Source: Tetracentron sinense (Eukaryota > Streptophyta > Magnoliopsida > Trochodendrales > Trochodendraceae). From it: DNA of 64,000 bases. Below the pieces are notes generated by a model. That model was not told the origin of the DNA. It saw nothing but the letters and a program-made list of their open reading frames with translations, and did no database searches. Below are positions 43,632 to 55,569 of the stretch, piece by piece (the stretch's first letter is position 1; the number at the start of each line of letters is the position of its first letter). Made by a program: the position numbers and the translations under genes. The stretch covers positions 434,001 to 498,000 of the forward strand of contig CM026553.1 in NCBI GenBank assembly GCA_015143295.1, written 5' to 3'.

Positions 43632-45849
43632 TGAAGGGGGATCCGGATAAAAATTTATGTGAAAACTGGATCCCCAAGATCTTAACACCATAGAAAGCAT
43701 CATAATTATCTAAGAGTTTTAGTCATATCACCTCGATGAATGCTTTTCACCAGTGAAGCTTAATCCACTCGAACCGTCAGAACTCTTTGTAGAGATTTCT
43801 CCAAAAAAATACTAGAAGCTCAATCCTTGTTTTTTCTATCCCCACGAAGCTTTAGAATCTCCTTTGGAATTATTGAAGCAAGAGGAAGAAGATGGATCAA
43901 TGGTGTAGACCTTCTATCACCAAAAATACTAAGGTTCAAAACCCTAGAAAAGCAAAACCCAATTTGCACCACCTATATAGCTCACGAAATTCCCTAGGGG
44001 TCTCCCTAGGGTCTCACGGTTTGGAGAGAGAGAGGAGAGAAGAGAAAAAATTCTGGAGAAAAGTGTTTTAAGGTCTAGGGTGTTGGGGTATTTATAGACT
44101 ATGATCCTACCCTAATCCTACTCCAACTTGATCTTGTCTAACAGGATTTATTAATTAACAATAACTCTTATTATTAATTAAATAAACTCCTACTTAATCT
44201 ATAACTACTTTAGTTATAGTAATCCTACTAATTAAAGAGTCCCCATTATAAGAGGATTCCTTAATTAAAAGGGATAAGTCAACATCCTAACTCAAAAGAG
44301 GAAACCTAGTCAAACTATGAGTCCACAAGGGGGGGCGTGAGCACTAAAAGGGCATGAGTTTTGGGGAGCTTTAAACTCCTTTTTGCAATCCAACTTTATG
44401 TCATCTTAATCCTTATTGCAATCCAACCATTGGATTTAAATTCCATAATTAAGGGAATTATATTTCAACAATTATTCAATTAAACAAATCCTAATCCAAT
44501 TAGGATTCCTCAAGTGGGCGCTCCACCCTAGGGTTTAAACCCATGGGCTTTGGCCCATATTAAAGGTCCATATTAAATGGATTTATGGATATGGGTCAAA
44601 CCCATTTCTCCTTTAATTATGTTAATTAAATAATTATCAAAATAATCCCTAGATTTAAATTAACAATTAATTTAAACCATAGATTAACTTTTAATCTATT
44701 TAATTAAATGATTAACTTTTAATCACTTAAATAATTGATTAACTTTTAATCAATTAAGGAGCTTGTATTTCTTATGTGAGCACCTCCACAGATTGCTCTG
44801 GGACATTCTTACCCTGGCTTATCCAATGTTATCTCATTGACCCTAAACGGGAATTACATCGGAATTGCAAGTGACGTGAGATATCTATGTTGCAATTGAA
44901 TCCCAGCGTATGAACATTAACCATTATGGATCCCGTCACATGAACTTTTAAATTCGATTTATCCTTCCAAATACATTATCCCTAATGGGTCTTCGAGATT
45001 AACATACTATCTAACCCATAGCCCATTGTAAATCATCCGGGTTTCCAAGACTTATGATTAAGCCATGAGAAACAATTTCTCATGAAAAACATTTTGAGAA
45101 AATCCTTTTATAAGTATAATACCTTTTAATAAAAGTATATTTCAAAACTTATTCTTTTTTCAAAATCACCTGCGCAGGATTTGAACTTAATCAATTTTCT
45201 TACCTGGAACTTGGATAATCTCTCAAATTAATGAGCATTGACTTCTTGTTTGAAATTTATCATGACTCGAAACTCTTTCTAACTGTCCAACTGTCACTCT
45301 ATTGTATTCCCTAAATTATAAAATATGTTGGTGGAATCAAAACAGTCAGATCACCGCTCAGTTATAGATGAACTCATCAGATCTAAGGATCATTGAAACC
45401 GTTCAATGTGAATGAGAGACCAACTATCTGATAGTATGTTTATGCAAGAGGTCTCTCATTGAATACAATCAGTCAGTGTACTTTTAAGCACCCATATGCT
45501 GATGTGTAGTCTCCACTACAATAGTTCGAGATAAAACTACATCTCAACTATTGAGAACATCTTAGCATTCTGACAGCCATATAAGTGAAGTGCCCAGCTT
45601 CACTCATAGCAGTGACTATATAAGGTATAAGGAACCAGAAAGTTATAAATTTCTGTGATACTCTAATCACATAACTTTCCTACAATATATCCTATGGACC
45701 TTTATCGATATCTCATATCGTATAGATCATCTCATGATCATGGTCAATTACCCATAATGAATACACAATAGATTAAGAAGAAGTATTTATTAATCAAATT
45801 AATAAGGTTCTAACAATCTAAATGACTTTTCTGGGCATCATGTCTAACA
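43632..45849 (-). mobile_element. Solo LTR, about 2.2 kb, nested in the first LTR
   Basis: Minus-strand LTR from TGTTAGACATGATGCCC (45849) to CCCCCTTCA (43632), flanked by GGATT and GGATC, a 5-bp target duplication with one change. The sister LTRs at 51060 and 56485 lack it, which confirms insertion. It has a TATA box (TATAAAT, 44096-44090) on the minus strand with a GA-rich (here CT on plus) leader after it. No coding or primer site remains, so unequal recombination removed the body. The family is copia-like from the TGTTAG terminus, but not certain. Confidence 0.8.
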
Positions 45850-45980
45850 GGATCATCCTCAAGTGGTGGTGTCTTCTTCCTCAAGCTTGGAGCATTCTCT
45901 ATAAGTGAGATCACCCTCTATCAAGTTGGGGGTTCTCCAAATCAATGGGTTTTCTTCAAGATCAAGCTTTGATCTTCAAG

Positions 45981-45981
45981 G
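45981..45981 (+). other. Donor-like site in the leader of the first LTR
   Basis: GATCTTCAAG/GTTAGTACACCC. The same site is at 51218 and 56641 in the sister LTRs. The acceptor-like TTGTTCTCAG just before gag is at 48707. Confidence 0.5.
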
Positions 45982-46762
45982 TTAGTACACCCTTACTAGC
46001 TCACTTAGTAATAACCTAGATTCCTTTCGAAATGATAATGGTCTGAGCATATGTGAACCCAAATTTCTACCTTAATGAATACACCCATGTGTTTGATGAA
46101 ATTTCGGAATGAGAAAATATGAAATAAATTACTACAAGAATCTTGAACACCACATGTTTGATAGGATGCATGAATGAGTTAAAAACCTAAGCCTAAGGAA
46201 ACATGAATAAAAGGGTTGAAGAAATGTTGCATGCAAGGTGTTTGATGTAATGTATGTGTGAAATGTGGAACAAAAGCTATGAGATATGAACTAGGGATCC
46301 TTCCCCAAAATTGAGTAAATATAGTAATATGCTTTATGTGTTTCCTAAATTTCTCATGTGTCTATAATTGTTGAAATGCTATATGTTGCTCTAAGTGTTC
46401 GAACCATGATTTAGGGATTTTCACAAATTTGAAAATTTTGCTAATATGCTTTATGTGATTCGTAAATTTTCGCATGCTTATAGAAACATAGAATGCCATA
46501 AGATGTTCCATAAATAGTTCACGTTATCACGATTGTTATGAATCGCTATACACACACACGCATGCATGAATCGAGATTTCCCTAGTACATGTAATTGAGA
46601 AACCAAGCAATGATAAGATTCTTGATTTATGAAACGAATGATAATACCGTACATCGGGACTATCAAGCGTAGGGCATACCCTTGGATATGTCAGACCTAG
46701 CTCATAAGAAAACAAGACAAGAACAAGTCAAGAAAAGAATTAAGAATTGTAAAACATGGAAG

Positions 46763-47122
46763 GATGTTAGTGTACTAAGACCAGGTATGGGCACAAACAT
46801 GTGTTCCCCAACAAGCATGAAAGGATACTAGTATACTAAGACCAGGTACGGGCACTAGTATCTGTTTCCAAGACATGATAATATTAAAGTATGCTAGTGT
46901 ACTAAGACCAGGTACAGGCACTAACTTATGTTTCCAAGACAATTATGAAAGGGTGTTAATGTACTAAGACCGGGTACGGGTATTAACATTTGTTTCCAAC
47001 AAGTATGAGAGGATACTTGTATACTAAGACCAGGTATGGGTACTAGTATCTGTCTCCAAACAAGAATAAAGAATTATGAAAGGATGTTTAGTGTACTAAG
47101 ATCAGGTACTGGCACTATCATC
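46763..47122 (+). repeat. Six tandem hairpins, first LTR
   Basis: Six units about 62-67 bp apart share the loop TACTAAGACCAGGTAC(GGG). Arms differ by unit: GATGTTAGTG, GATACTAGT, TATGCTAGTG, GTTAATG, GATACTTGTA and GATGTTTAGTG, each facing its near reverse complement. In this copy some pairs are broken (third unit CACTAACTTA), as expected of a dead, drifting copy. Confidence 0.75.
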
Positions 47123-47451
47123 TCTTTCCAAGTAAGCAAGTTAACAAGAAAACACGCATGACTCTCACAAGACAAGAACAAGACAAGATTCTAGTATGTC
47201 CGCCCATTTCATAGTTCGGGCACTAGTTAAAAACAAGACAAGAAACATGAGATGCATAAAGAACTCACGAGACGTATGAGGAAATTGAAATACGTTTTTA
47301 TTAAAGCATGAATATAATGCATGATTTAAGAGAGATGTTCAAGATTTAGATTATTATTTTGTTTTAGTTTCCACACTCTGATTTTGTATATTTATGATGA
47401 ACTGTGTCCTATATGGCATGTTAATGTTATTACTATTGTTAGCTAGTAGCT

Positions 47452-47485
47452 TGTACTCGCTGAGTATTTCGTACTCAGTCGTACA
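47452..47485 (+). repeat. Terminal LTR stem-loop
   Basis: Outer TGTAC/GTACA and inner CTGAGTAT/GTACTCAG pair around a short loop; worn compared with the copy at 58192-58225, where the inner arms pair perfectly (CTGAGTAT/ATACTCAG). Confidence 0.65.
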
Positions 47486-48237
47486 TTTTATGTCGGCTGG
47501 TTCATTCTACATGGTATCCCAGGCCATTAGATCGAGGTGGATTATGGAGGGCAAGAGCCTTCTTGGGATGTTCTTGATGATGATAGGAGTCTTGACATAT
47601 GATCTAAGGGTTGAGTGATACGGAGGGAAAGACATGTATTTTTGGGTTTATTTCTGGGGATATTGTATCACTTGATGTTGGTAACTCGAGTTAAGGATTT
47701 TATGTACCTGTCTTAATTTATCTTCAGTTATGGAAATCAATTGTACTTGGAATACAGTTAAGTTATTAAAGAAATTTTCAGTTCATTATTTAGCTTGCCT
47801 TGTATGCTCTGCAGGATGGTTGTTGTGATAAATAACAAGCCCAAATATCGCCTAACTCCTAGGGGTACTTTGGGACGTTATAGAAGTGCTATCAGAGCCT
47901 AGGTATTAGGTTCTCTAGGGTCGGTTAGGGTTCGATTCCACGATTAATACAAGGCATTAGGTTTAAGAAAAGAGTTGTATTCCAACTGTAGACTAATCAC
48001 TTAGTCTGTCTATATCAGGTTGATTTCAACCGAAGTTAGTGTCTATTTTTGCTAGGAAAACCAAAATTTTGGACAAACTCATGAATGTTTGATGCACGTT
48101 TCAAGATACAGATGCGCATTATCTGCAACATGTTCTATACTCAGTGCTCATTCCAAAGTTCTAGATACAGATGCGCGTTAATTCTGCAGCATGTTCTAGA
48201 CCCAATGCTCAATCCAAAATGATAAACATTTTTCAGA

Positions 48238-48420
48238 TCGCATAAGCATCATGCATCGCATAAGCATCTTGCATGGCATAGCATCATGCATGGCATAATC
48301 ATCGTACATGGCATAAACATCATGCATCGCATAAGCATCGTACATGGCATGCATTTCATACACATCATAAGCATCACACACATCCTACATGCATCATGTA
48401 GATCTTAGAAGCATCATACA
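48238..48420 (+). repeat. GCAT(A/C)-rich short repeat in the leader
   Basis: Irregular tandem units such as GCATAAGCATC, ATGCATGGCATA and CATCGTACATGGCAT between the primer site and gag. The homologous stretch is at 53618-53800. Unit length varies around 18-22 bp. Imperfect self-complementarity (GCATGC, ATGCAT) is common. Confidence 0.6.
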
Positions 48421-48716
48421 TGACACCAAGATTAAGAGGATTTTACTTAAATAACTCAAATCAATAAACTACTCATTAGTCTTAGTCTTAAGCCAGTTAA
48501 TGTCTTAAGTATGTAACCGGTTAATATCTTAACCGAGTGTGAGAACTTTGTGTCGTATGCTAGGAAACATTAATTGTATGCTTATACTATCTTACTGTAT
48601 GTCTCGATATATTATTATGTACCTTATAAACATTAGATGACCTTCGAAATTGGGGGTATAGATAAGTTAGTTTCCAAGTTAGGCTCATGCTTTACTATTG
48701 TTCTCAGGATTCAATC

Positions 48717-49910
48717 ATGACGTGACAATCGGGGTCGCGTTTACCATACTAGAGGAAAGGGAGGTGACACTCCGGTAGAGGACGAGCAACCTGACCTTAC
48801 ACAAGTCTTAGGATCGATAGCTGAGACCTTAGCTATGCTCGTAGCCAGGCAACCTGCCACTCCTCCTCCAAACAAAGCACAAGCAGGAATAGAGGAATTT
48901 TAGAGGACGAGACCTCCAGTATTCTATGGTGGCATAGACCTATTGGTTGCAGAAGCTTGGGTTAGACAGCTAGAGAAGTTGTTTTCCGTTTTGATGCCTA
49001 TGGAGGCGGAGAAAGTTGCATGGGTCACCTTTATGATGGAAGTTGAGGCCGATCACTGGTGGAGATCCACCATCAGAATGAGGGACTTGACTCGAGTAGG
49101 TCAAGAGTGGACTTGGGAATAGTTGCTCGATGCCTTCTACAAGAAATACTTCCCAGTAGGAGTTAGAGAGAAGAAAGAACTAGAGTTCATTACCTTAGAG
49201 CAGTGGAATATGACAGTGGCTGAGTACGAAGCCAAGTTCACCGAACTATCGAGGTTCGCTCCATATTTAATAGCCACGGAGGCAATGAAGGGGAAGAAAT
49301 TTGAGTGGGGATTGCAGGACCACATCAAAGACAGGGTCTCTACGCCGAAGTTGTGGATAAGGCCCAGTTGGCAGAAACGAATGTTGAGGAATGTTACAAG
49401 AGAAGAGAAATGTTGAGAGGCCAGTCCAGTGGCTCAACACAGCCATAGAGGAGGGCCAGAATGACCCCTACCTTTTCTCTAGACCAACGCAGATGCAGAG
49501 TCATTCCCTTGCACCTAAGGCCCCTCACCCTACTACTACGCAAGTTACTCGACAGGTGCAACCATCATCTTCTACATCTACATTCGAGTTTTGCAATTAC
49601 TGTAAGAGGAAGCACTTGGTTGGGGATTTTCGAGCTCTTACGGGAGTATGTTACCAGTGCGGTGACATGGGACACCGGATTAGAGATTGTCCAAGCCATC
49701 GGCCACGCGCTCAAACCCAGGGAACTAGACTCCCAAATCGACTGGCTACACAACAGGGGTCCTTGTAAGCTTCGAGGCCCCAGCAGCCTATACAGCCTCC
49801 ACATCAGGCTAATGAGGGCCAAGTTTTTGCTATCTCAGGGCAAGGTGCTCAAACACCTAATGATGTTGCATGAAGGCCGAGAGATAGAAATTTTGGTTTG
49901 TAAAGGATGA
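48717..49910 (+). pseudogene. gag: gag of internal region 1
   Basis: The start ATG at 48717 is followed by a 2-bp loss and a TGA. Further on the gag is clear: VFYGGIDLLVAEAWVRQLEK, DAFYKKYFPVGVREKKELEF, then a Ser/Pro-rich part and the knuckle CYQCGDMGHRIRDC at about 49650-49691. A first, weaker knuckle-like motif (CNYCKRKHLVGDF) has lost its last Cys. No protease follows. An acceptor-like site ends at 48707. Confidence 0.75.
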
Positions 49911-50788
49911 TGTAATGTTGTGTTTCAGTATGTCGCCTATGTGTATAAATGTGTTGGTTATGTTTTATGATATTTTTCACACTTGAAGGAAAAAAATTGA
50001 TTTGTTTGAATGTTGAAGCATCTCACCATTAAGCTAATGCAATTGCTAAAGGCTTCTCCTTTAGTGTTCTGGGAATTTTCTTGAAGGAATAAGTGTGGGA
50101 TAAGTATCCCCACTAATTGTACCGCAGTCCTAATTTCGACGATAAAATTTCTATAAGGGGGGAGAATGTAGTGCCCCGAATTTCACAAGCACTGTTCATG
50201 TAAATAGGCCAGTGAATAGTGTCATGAATAGTATCTACGGTTGAATGCCTAAGGTATGGTCTTGAAAGATTCTCAACGAAAATGAGGGATTTGTTTTCAA
50301 CATTGTATGAACAATATATGTTAATGTGTATGAAAGCCTTAGGAACATTTTCATCGGTTATGGGTGTCGAAATTAAAAGGTAGAAAAGGTTCTTAGTGTT
50401 AAAAAGAGGGAAGTCTCTACATTACCTCAACTAGAGAGAAGTCTAGTTTTGTCACCTCTTATCGGAATTGAGTGATTCTTGAACCCTTAGAACCATAATG
50501 GAATCCTCTTCGAGGGTCATGTTTATCACTTTTCCATAATTTAAGTCGAAGTTAAGTCATATGTGAGTTTTCCATCATTTTGTCAACAGAAATTGTAGAC
50601 TAGTCAGCTTTAGAGCACATTTAGACCATTTAAAACTATGAATTAGGAGTTGTATAAAATTCAAAAGTTATTCCTCTTCTAAATACAAGTTCAACGCAAG
50701 TTGAATCTTCAAAATTCGATAAGCTAGTCAAAAGTTATGGTCAAAATATCAAAACGGGGTGAAAATCAGTTGCAATCCGGGGGGGAAC

Positions 50789-50918
50789 TGCGATCAATCG
50801 CATATCAAGTGCGATCAATCACACATAAACTGTGATCAATCGCATACAAGCGAGTTTTTTTGGGTTCTTTCAGGTCCAAGTGCGATCAATTGAACCTATA
50901 GTGCGATCAATCGCACTC
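50789..50918 (+). promoter_or_regulatory. Palindrome array, second LTR
   Basis: Units of TGCGAT-CA-ATCGCA, five in all, with worn copies (GTGATCAATCGCAT, GCGATCAATTGAAC). Spacing within each cluster is about 20-21 bp. Confidence 0.65.
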
Positions 50919-52138
50919 GCACCAAGTTTGCTCTTAAAACCGAGGATTTTGGAGATTTTAGGGGAACCTAAACCTAGAGAAGGATTGAGAGAGGGAAAGG
51001 GAAGGAAGATTGGGGATTTCTAAGAGGAGTTTTGTGGAGATTAAGGGGAGTCCAAATCAAGCTTGAATCATCCTCTTAAGCAAGGATCTTCATCCTCAAG
51101 TGGTGGTGTCTTCTTCCTCAAACTTGGAGCATTCTCTACAAGTGAGATCACCCTCTATCAAGTTGGGGGTTCTCCAAATCGAGAGATTTTCTCCAAGATC
51201 ATGCTTTGATCTTCAAGGTTAGTACACCCTTACAAGCTTATATAGTAATAACCTATATTCCTTTTGAAATGATAATGGATTGAGCATGTGTGAACCCAAA
51301 TTTCTACCTTAAACTAATAAATTCCTAAATTATACAAGATAAACTAATTATAGAAGGATGTGTGGGATGTATGGTTGGATGAGGCGATTGGATGCCAAAT
51401 GGTTGTGGTGAATGATGGGAGATGGAAATGATGGAAGGGCATTGTACTCATAATGAATACACCCATGTGTTTGATGAAATGTTGGAATGAGAAAATATGA
51501 AATAAATGACTACAAGAATTTTGAACACCACATGTTTGATAGAATGCATGAATGAGCTGAAAACCTAAGACTAAGGAAACATGAGTAAAGGGTTGAAGAA
51601 ATGTTGCATGCAAGGTGTTTGATGTAATGTATGTGTGAAATGTGGAACAAAAGCTATGAGATATGAACTAGGGATCCTTCCCCAAAATTTAATAAATATG
51701 GTAATATGCTTTATGGGTTTCCTAAATTTCTCATGTGCCTATAATTGTTGAAATGGTATATGTGCTCTAAGTGTTTGAACCGTGATTTAGGGATTTTCTC
51801 CAATTTGAAAATTGTGCTATTATGCTTTATGTGATTCTTAAATTTTCGCATGCCTATAGAAACATAGAATGCCATATGATGTTCCGTAAATAGTTCACGT
51901 TATCACGATTGTCACGAATTGCTATACACACACACACATGCATGAATCGAGATTTCCCTAGTAAATGTAAATGAGAAACCAAGGAATGATAAGACTCTTG
52001 ATTTATGAAACGAATGATAATGCCGGACATCGGGCTGGTCAAGGGTAGGGCGTATCCTCGGATATGTCATACCTGACTCACAAGAAAACAAGACAAGAAC
52101 AAGTCAATAAAAGAATTAAGAATTGTAAACCATGGAAG

Positions 52139-52502
52139 GATGTTAGTGTACTAAATCAGGTACGGGCACTAACATCTGTTTCCCAACAAGCATGAAAGGA
52201 TACTAGTATACTAAGACCAGGTACGGTCACTAGTATCTGCTTCCTAGACATGAATAATATGAAAGTATGCTAGTGTACTAAGACCAGGTACGGGCACTAG
52301 CATATGTTTCCAAGACAAGTATGAAAGGGTGTTAATGTACTAAGACCAGGTACGGGCATTAACATTTGTTTCCAGCAAGTATGAGAGGATACTAGTATAC
52401 TAAGATCAGGTACGGGTACTAGTATCTGTCCCCAAGCAAGAATAAAGAATTATGAAATGATGTTTAGTGTACTAAGACCAGGTACAAGTACAATCATCTG
52501 TT
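52139..52502 (+). repeat. Six tandem hairpins with covarying arms, second LTR
   Basis: Best-preserved set. Arms: unit 1 GATGTTAGTG/CACTAACATC, unit 2 GATACTAGT/ACTAGTATC, unit 3 TATGCTAGTG/CACTAGCATA, unit 4 TGTTAATG/CATTAACA, unit 5 GATACTAGTA/TACTAGTATC. Unit 6 is weaker. The loop TACTAAGACCAGGTACGGG is near-constant, with an inner TAC/GTA pair. Linkers contain TGTTTCCAAG and AAGTATGAAA. Confidence 0.8.
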
Positions 52503-52828
52503 TCCAAGCAAGCAAGTTAACAAGAAAACACGCATGACTCTCACAAGACAAGAACAAGACAAGATCCTAGTATGTCCATCCATTTCATAGTTCGGTTACT
52601 AGTTAAAAACAAGACAAGATACATGAGATGCATAAAGAACTCACGAGACGCATGAGAAAATTGAAATACGTTTTGATTAAGGCATGAATATAATACATGA
52701 TTTAAGATATGATGTTCAAGATTTATATCATTATTTCGTTTTAGTTTCCGCACTCTGATTTTGTATCTTTATGATGAATTGTGTCCTGTATGACATGTTA
52801 ATGTTATTACTATTATTAGCTAGTAGCT

Positions 52829-52862
52829 TGTACTCGCTGAGAATCCCATACTCAGCCGTACA
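52829..52862 (+). repeat. Terminal LTR stem-loop, second LTR
   Basis: TGTAC-TCG-CTGAGAAT-CCC-ATACTCAG-CC-GTACA; one mismatch in the inner stem. It is followed by TTTTATGTCGGCAGGT. Confidence 0.65.
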
Positions 52863-53259
52863 TTTTATGTCGGCAGGTTCATTCCACATAGTATCCCAGG
52901 GCATTAGATCGAGGTGGATTATGGAGGGCAGGAGCCTTCTTGGGATGTTCTTGATGATGATAGGGGTCTTGACATATGACCTTAATGTTGAGTGATACAG
53001 AGGGAGAGACATGTATTTTGGGTTTTATTTATGGGGATATTGTATTACTTGATGTTGGTAACTCGAGTTAAGGATTTTATGTACCTGTCTTAGTTTATCT
53101 TCAGTTATGGAAATCAATTGTACTTGGAATACAGTTAAGTTATTAAAGAAATTTTCAGTTCATATTTAGCTTGACTTGCATGCTCTGTAGGATGGTTGTT
53201 GTGATAAGTAACGAGCCCAAATATTGCCTAACTCCTATGGGGTATTTTGGGGCATTACA

Positions 53260-55569
53260 GAAGTGGTATCAAAGGCTAGGTATTAGGTTCTCTAGGGTCG
53301 GTTAGAGTTCGATACCACAATTAATAGAAGGCATTAGGTTTAAGAAAAGAGTCGTATTCCAAGTGTAGACTAATCACTTAGTCTTTGTCTATATCAAGTT
53401 GATTTCAACCGAAGTTAGTTTCTATTTTCGCTAGAAAAATCAAAATTTTTGACAAGCTCATGGATGTTTGATGCACGTTTCTAGATACAAATACGCATTA
53501 TCTGCAGCATGTTCTAGACTCAATGCTCAGTCCAAAGTTTAAGTTACAGATGCGCGTTAATTTTGCAGCACGTTCTAGACCCAATGCTCAATCCAAAATG
53601 ATAAACATTTTTCAGATCGCATAAGCATCATGCATGGTATAAGCATCATGCATCAAATAAGCATCATGCATGGCATAAGCATCGTACATGGCATAAACAT
53701 CATACAGCGCATAAGCATTGTACATGTCATGCATTTCATACACATCATAAGCATTACACATATCCTGTATGCATCATATAGATCTTAGAAGCATCATACA
53801 TGTCACCAAGATTAAGAGGATTTTACTTAAATAACTCAAATCAATAAATTACTCATTAGTTTTAGTCTTAAGCCAGTTAATGTCTTAAGTATGTAACCGG
53901 TTAATATCTTAACCGAGTGTGAGAACTTAGTATCGTACGCTAGGAAACATTAATTGTTTGCTTATACTATCTTACTGTATGTCTCGATGTATTATTATGT
54001 ACCTTATAAACATTAGATGATCATTGAAATTGGGGGTCTAGATAAGTTGATTTCCAAGTTAGGCTCATGCTTTACTATTGTTCTTAGGATTCAATCATGA
54101 GACGTGGCAATCGGGGTCGCGGTTACTATACTATAGGAAATGGAGGTGACACTCCGGTAGAGGACAAGCAACCCAACCTTACACAAGTCTTAGGGTCGAT
54201 AACTGAGACCTTAGCTATGTTCGCAGCCAGGCAACCTGCCACTCCTCCTCCAACCAAAGCACGGGAAGGAATAGAGGCATTTCTTAGGATGTGGCACCCA
54301 GTATTCTATGGTGGCATAGACCCATTGGTTGCAGAAGCCTGGGTTAGGCAGCTAGAGAAGCTTTTCTCCATTTTGATGCCTATGGAGGTGGAGAAAGTTG
54401 CATGGGCCGCCTTTATGATGGAATGTGAGACCGATGACTGATGGAGATCCGCCATCAGAACGAGGGATTTAACTCGAGCAGGTCATGAGTGGACTTGGGA
54501 AGAGTTGCTTGATATCTTCTACAAGAAATATTTCCCAGTAGGAGTTGGAGAGAAGAAAGAACTAGAGTTCATTACCTTGGAGCAGGGGAATATGCCGCTG
54601 GCCGAGTACGAAGCCAACTTCTTCGAACTATCGAGGTTCGCCCCATATCTAATAGCCACAGAGGCAATGAAGGCCAGGAAATTTGAGAGGGGATTGCAAG
54701 CCCACATCAAAGACAGGGTCTCCATGTTCAGGTATGAGACCTACACCGAAGTTGTGGATAAGGCCCAGTTGACATAAACGAATGTTGAGGAATTCTACAA
54801 GAGGAGAGAAATGATGAGAGGCCAGTCCAGTGGCTCAACACATCCAGAGAGGAGGGCCAAAATGACTCCATACCAGTTCTTTGGATCTACGCAGGTGCAG
54901 AGCCATTCCCTTGCACCTCAAGCCCCTCGCCCTACTACTAAGCAAGTTACTCGACAGGTGCAACCAGCATCTTCTACATCTATGTTCGAGTTCTGCAGTT
55001 ACTGTAAGAGGAAGCACTTGGCTGGGGATTGTCGAGCTCTTACAGGAGCATGTTACCATTGCGGTGACACGGGACACCGGATTAGAGATTGTCCAAGCCG
55101 TCGGCCACGTGCTCAAACCCAGGGAACTAGACTCCCAAATCGACTGCCTACGCAACAGGAGTCCTTTCAAGCTTCGAGGCCCCAGTAGCCCATACAACCT
55201 CCACATCAGGCTAATGGGGGACAATTTTTTGCTATCTCAGGGGAAGGTGCTCAGACACCTAATGATGTTGAATAAAAGCCGAGAGATAGAAATTTTGGTT
55301 TGTAAAGGATGATGTAATGTTGTGTTTCGGTATGTTGCCTATGTGTATAAACGTGTTGGTTATGTTTTATGATATTTTGCACACTTGAAGGAAAAAAATT
55401 AATTTGTTTGAGTGTTTAAGCATCTCGCCATTAAGCTAATGCAACTGCTAAAGGCTTCTCCTTTAGTGTTCTGGGAATGTTCTTGAAGGAATAAGTGAGG
55501 GATAAGTAACCCCACTAATTGTACCGTAGTCCTAATTTCCAGGATGAAATTTCTGTAAGGGGGGGAGAA
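53260..55569 (+). mobile_element. Internal region 2 of the pol-less chromovirus
   Basis: Primer site TGGTATCAAAGG at 53264-53275 (initiator-Met type with a changed base), leader repeat, gag, and polypurine tract AAGGGGGGAGAA ending at 55569. The pol genes are missing at the same junction as in internal region 1, so either the two come from one deleted ancestor or one is a duplicate of the other. Confidence 0.85.
54097..55311 (+). pseudogene. gag: gag of internal region 2 (three stops, no frameshift)
   Basis: ATG 54097 begins MRRGNRGRGYYTIG, nine bases after an acceptor-like TTGTTCTTAG (54087). The frame stays the same to the end: Retrotrans_gag-like VFYGGIDPLVAEAWVRQLEK, FYKKYFPVGVGEKKELEFI, a Pro/Ser-rich part and two knuckles, CSYCKRKHLAGDC and CYHCGDTGHRIRDC (near 55054-55095). 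Stops are TGA at 54439 (a Trp in relatives), TAA at 54775 and TAG at 55186. Gag was probably the only protein of this lineage, working with proteins from full-length relatives. Confidence 0.8.

Larger units (their letters stand above)
42737..47883 (+). mobile_element. First LTR of the pol-less chromovirus array (contains a solo LTR)
   Basis: From TGTAGCGCCCCGAATTTC at 42737 to GACGTTATA at 47883 (the family end is TTACA). Without the nested 2,218-bp solo LTR at 43632-45849 it is about 2.9 kb, like its two sisters. Order: palindrome array (43351-43482), GA-rich leader, donor-like TTCAAG/GTTAGTAC at 45981, hairpin array (46763-47122), terminal stem-loop (47452-47485). No canonical TATA is seen after the palindromes; CTCTTAAAACC at about 43493 is the nearest A/T box. 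The 5 bp before it are TAGAT. Confidence 0.85.
47884..50166 (+). mobile_element. Internal region 1 of the pol-less chromovirus
   Basis: Lies between LTRs. It has a worn primer site (TGCTATCAGAGCC, 47888-47900), an untranslated leader with a GCATAAGCATC-type repeat (48238-48420), gag, and a polypurine tract AAGGGGGGAGAA at 50155-50166. All of protease, RT, RNase H and integrase is missing. The deletion joins the end of gag to post-pol sequence at the same place as in internal region 2. Confidence 0.8.
50167..53259 (+). mobile_element. Second (shared) LTR of the pol-less chromovirus array
   Basis: TGTAGTGCCCCG at 50167 to GGGGCATTACA at 53259 (3,093 bp). It is preceded by a polypurine tract, as a 3' LTR, and followed by a primer site, as a 5' LTR, so it serves two internal regions. 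It carries the palindrome array (50789-50918), donor-like site (51218), hairpin array (52139-52502) and terminal stem-loop (52829-52862). Confidence 0.85.

Noticed and set aside
47394..47618. Small membrane-like protein frame, also seen near 52771
   Set aside because: It covers the conserved terminal stem-loop of the LTR and recurs with it; the sequence is explained by the LTR.
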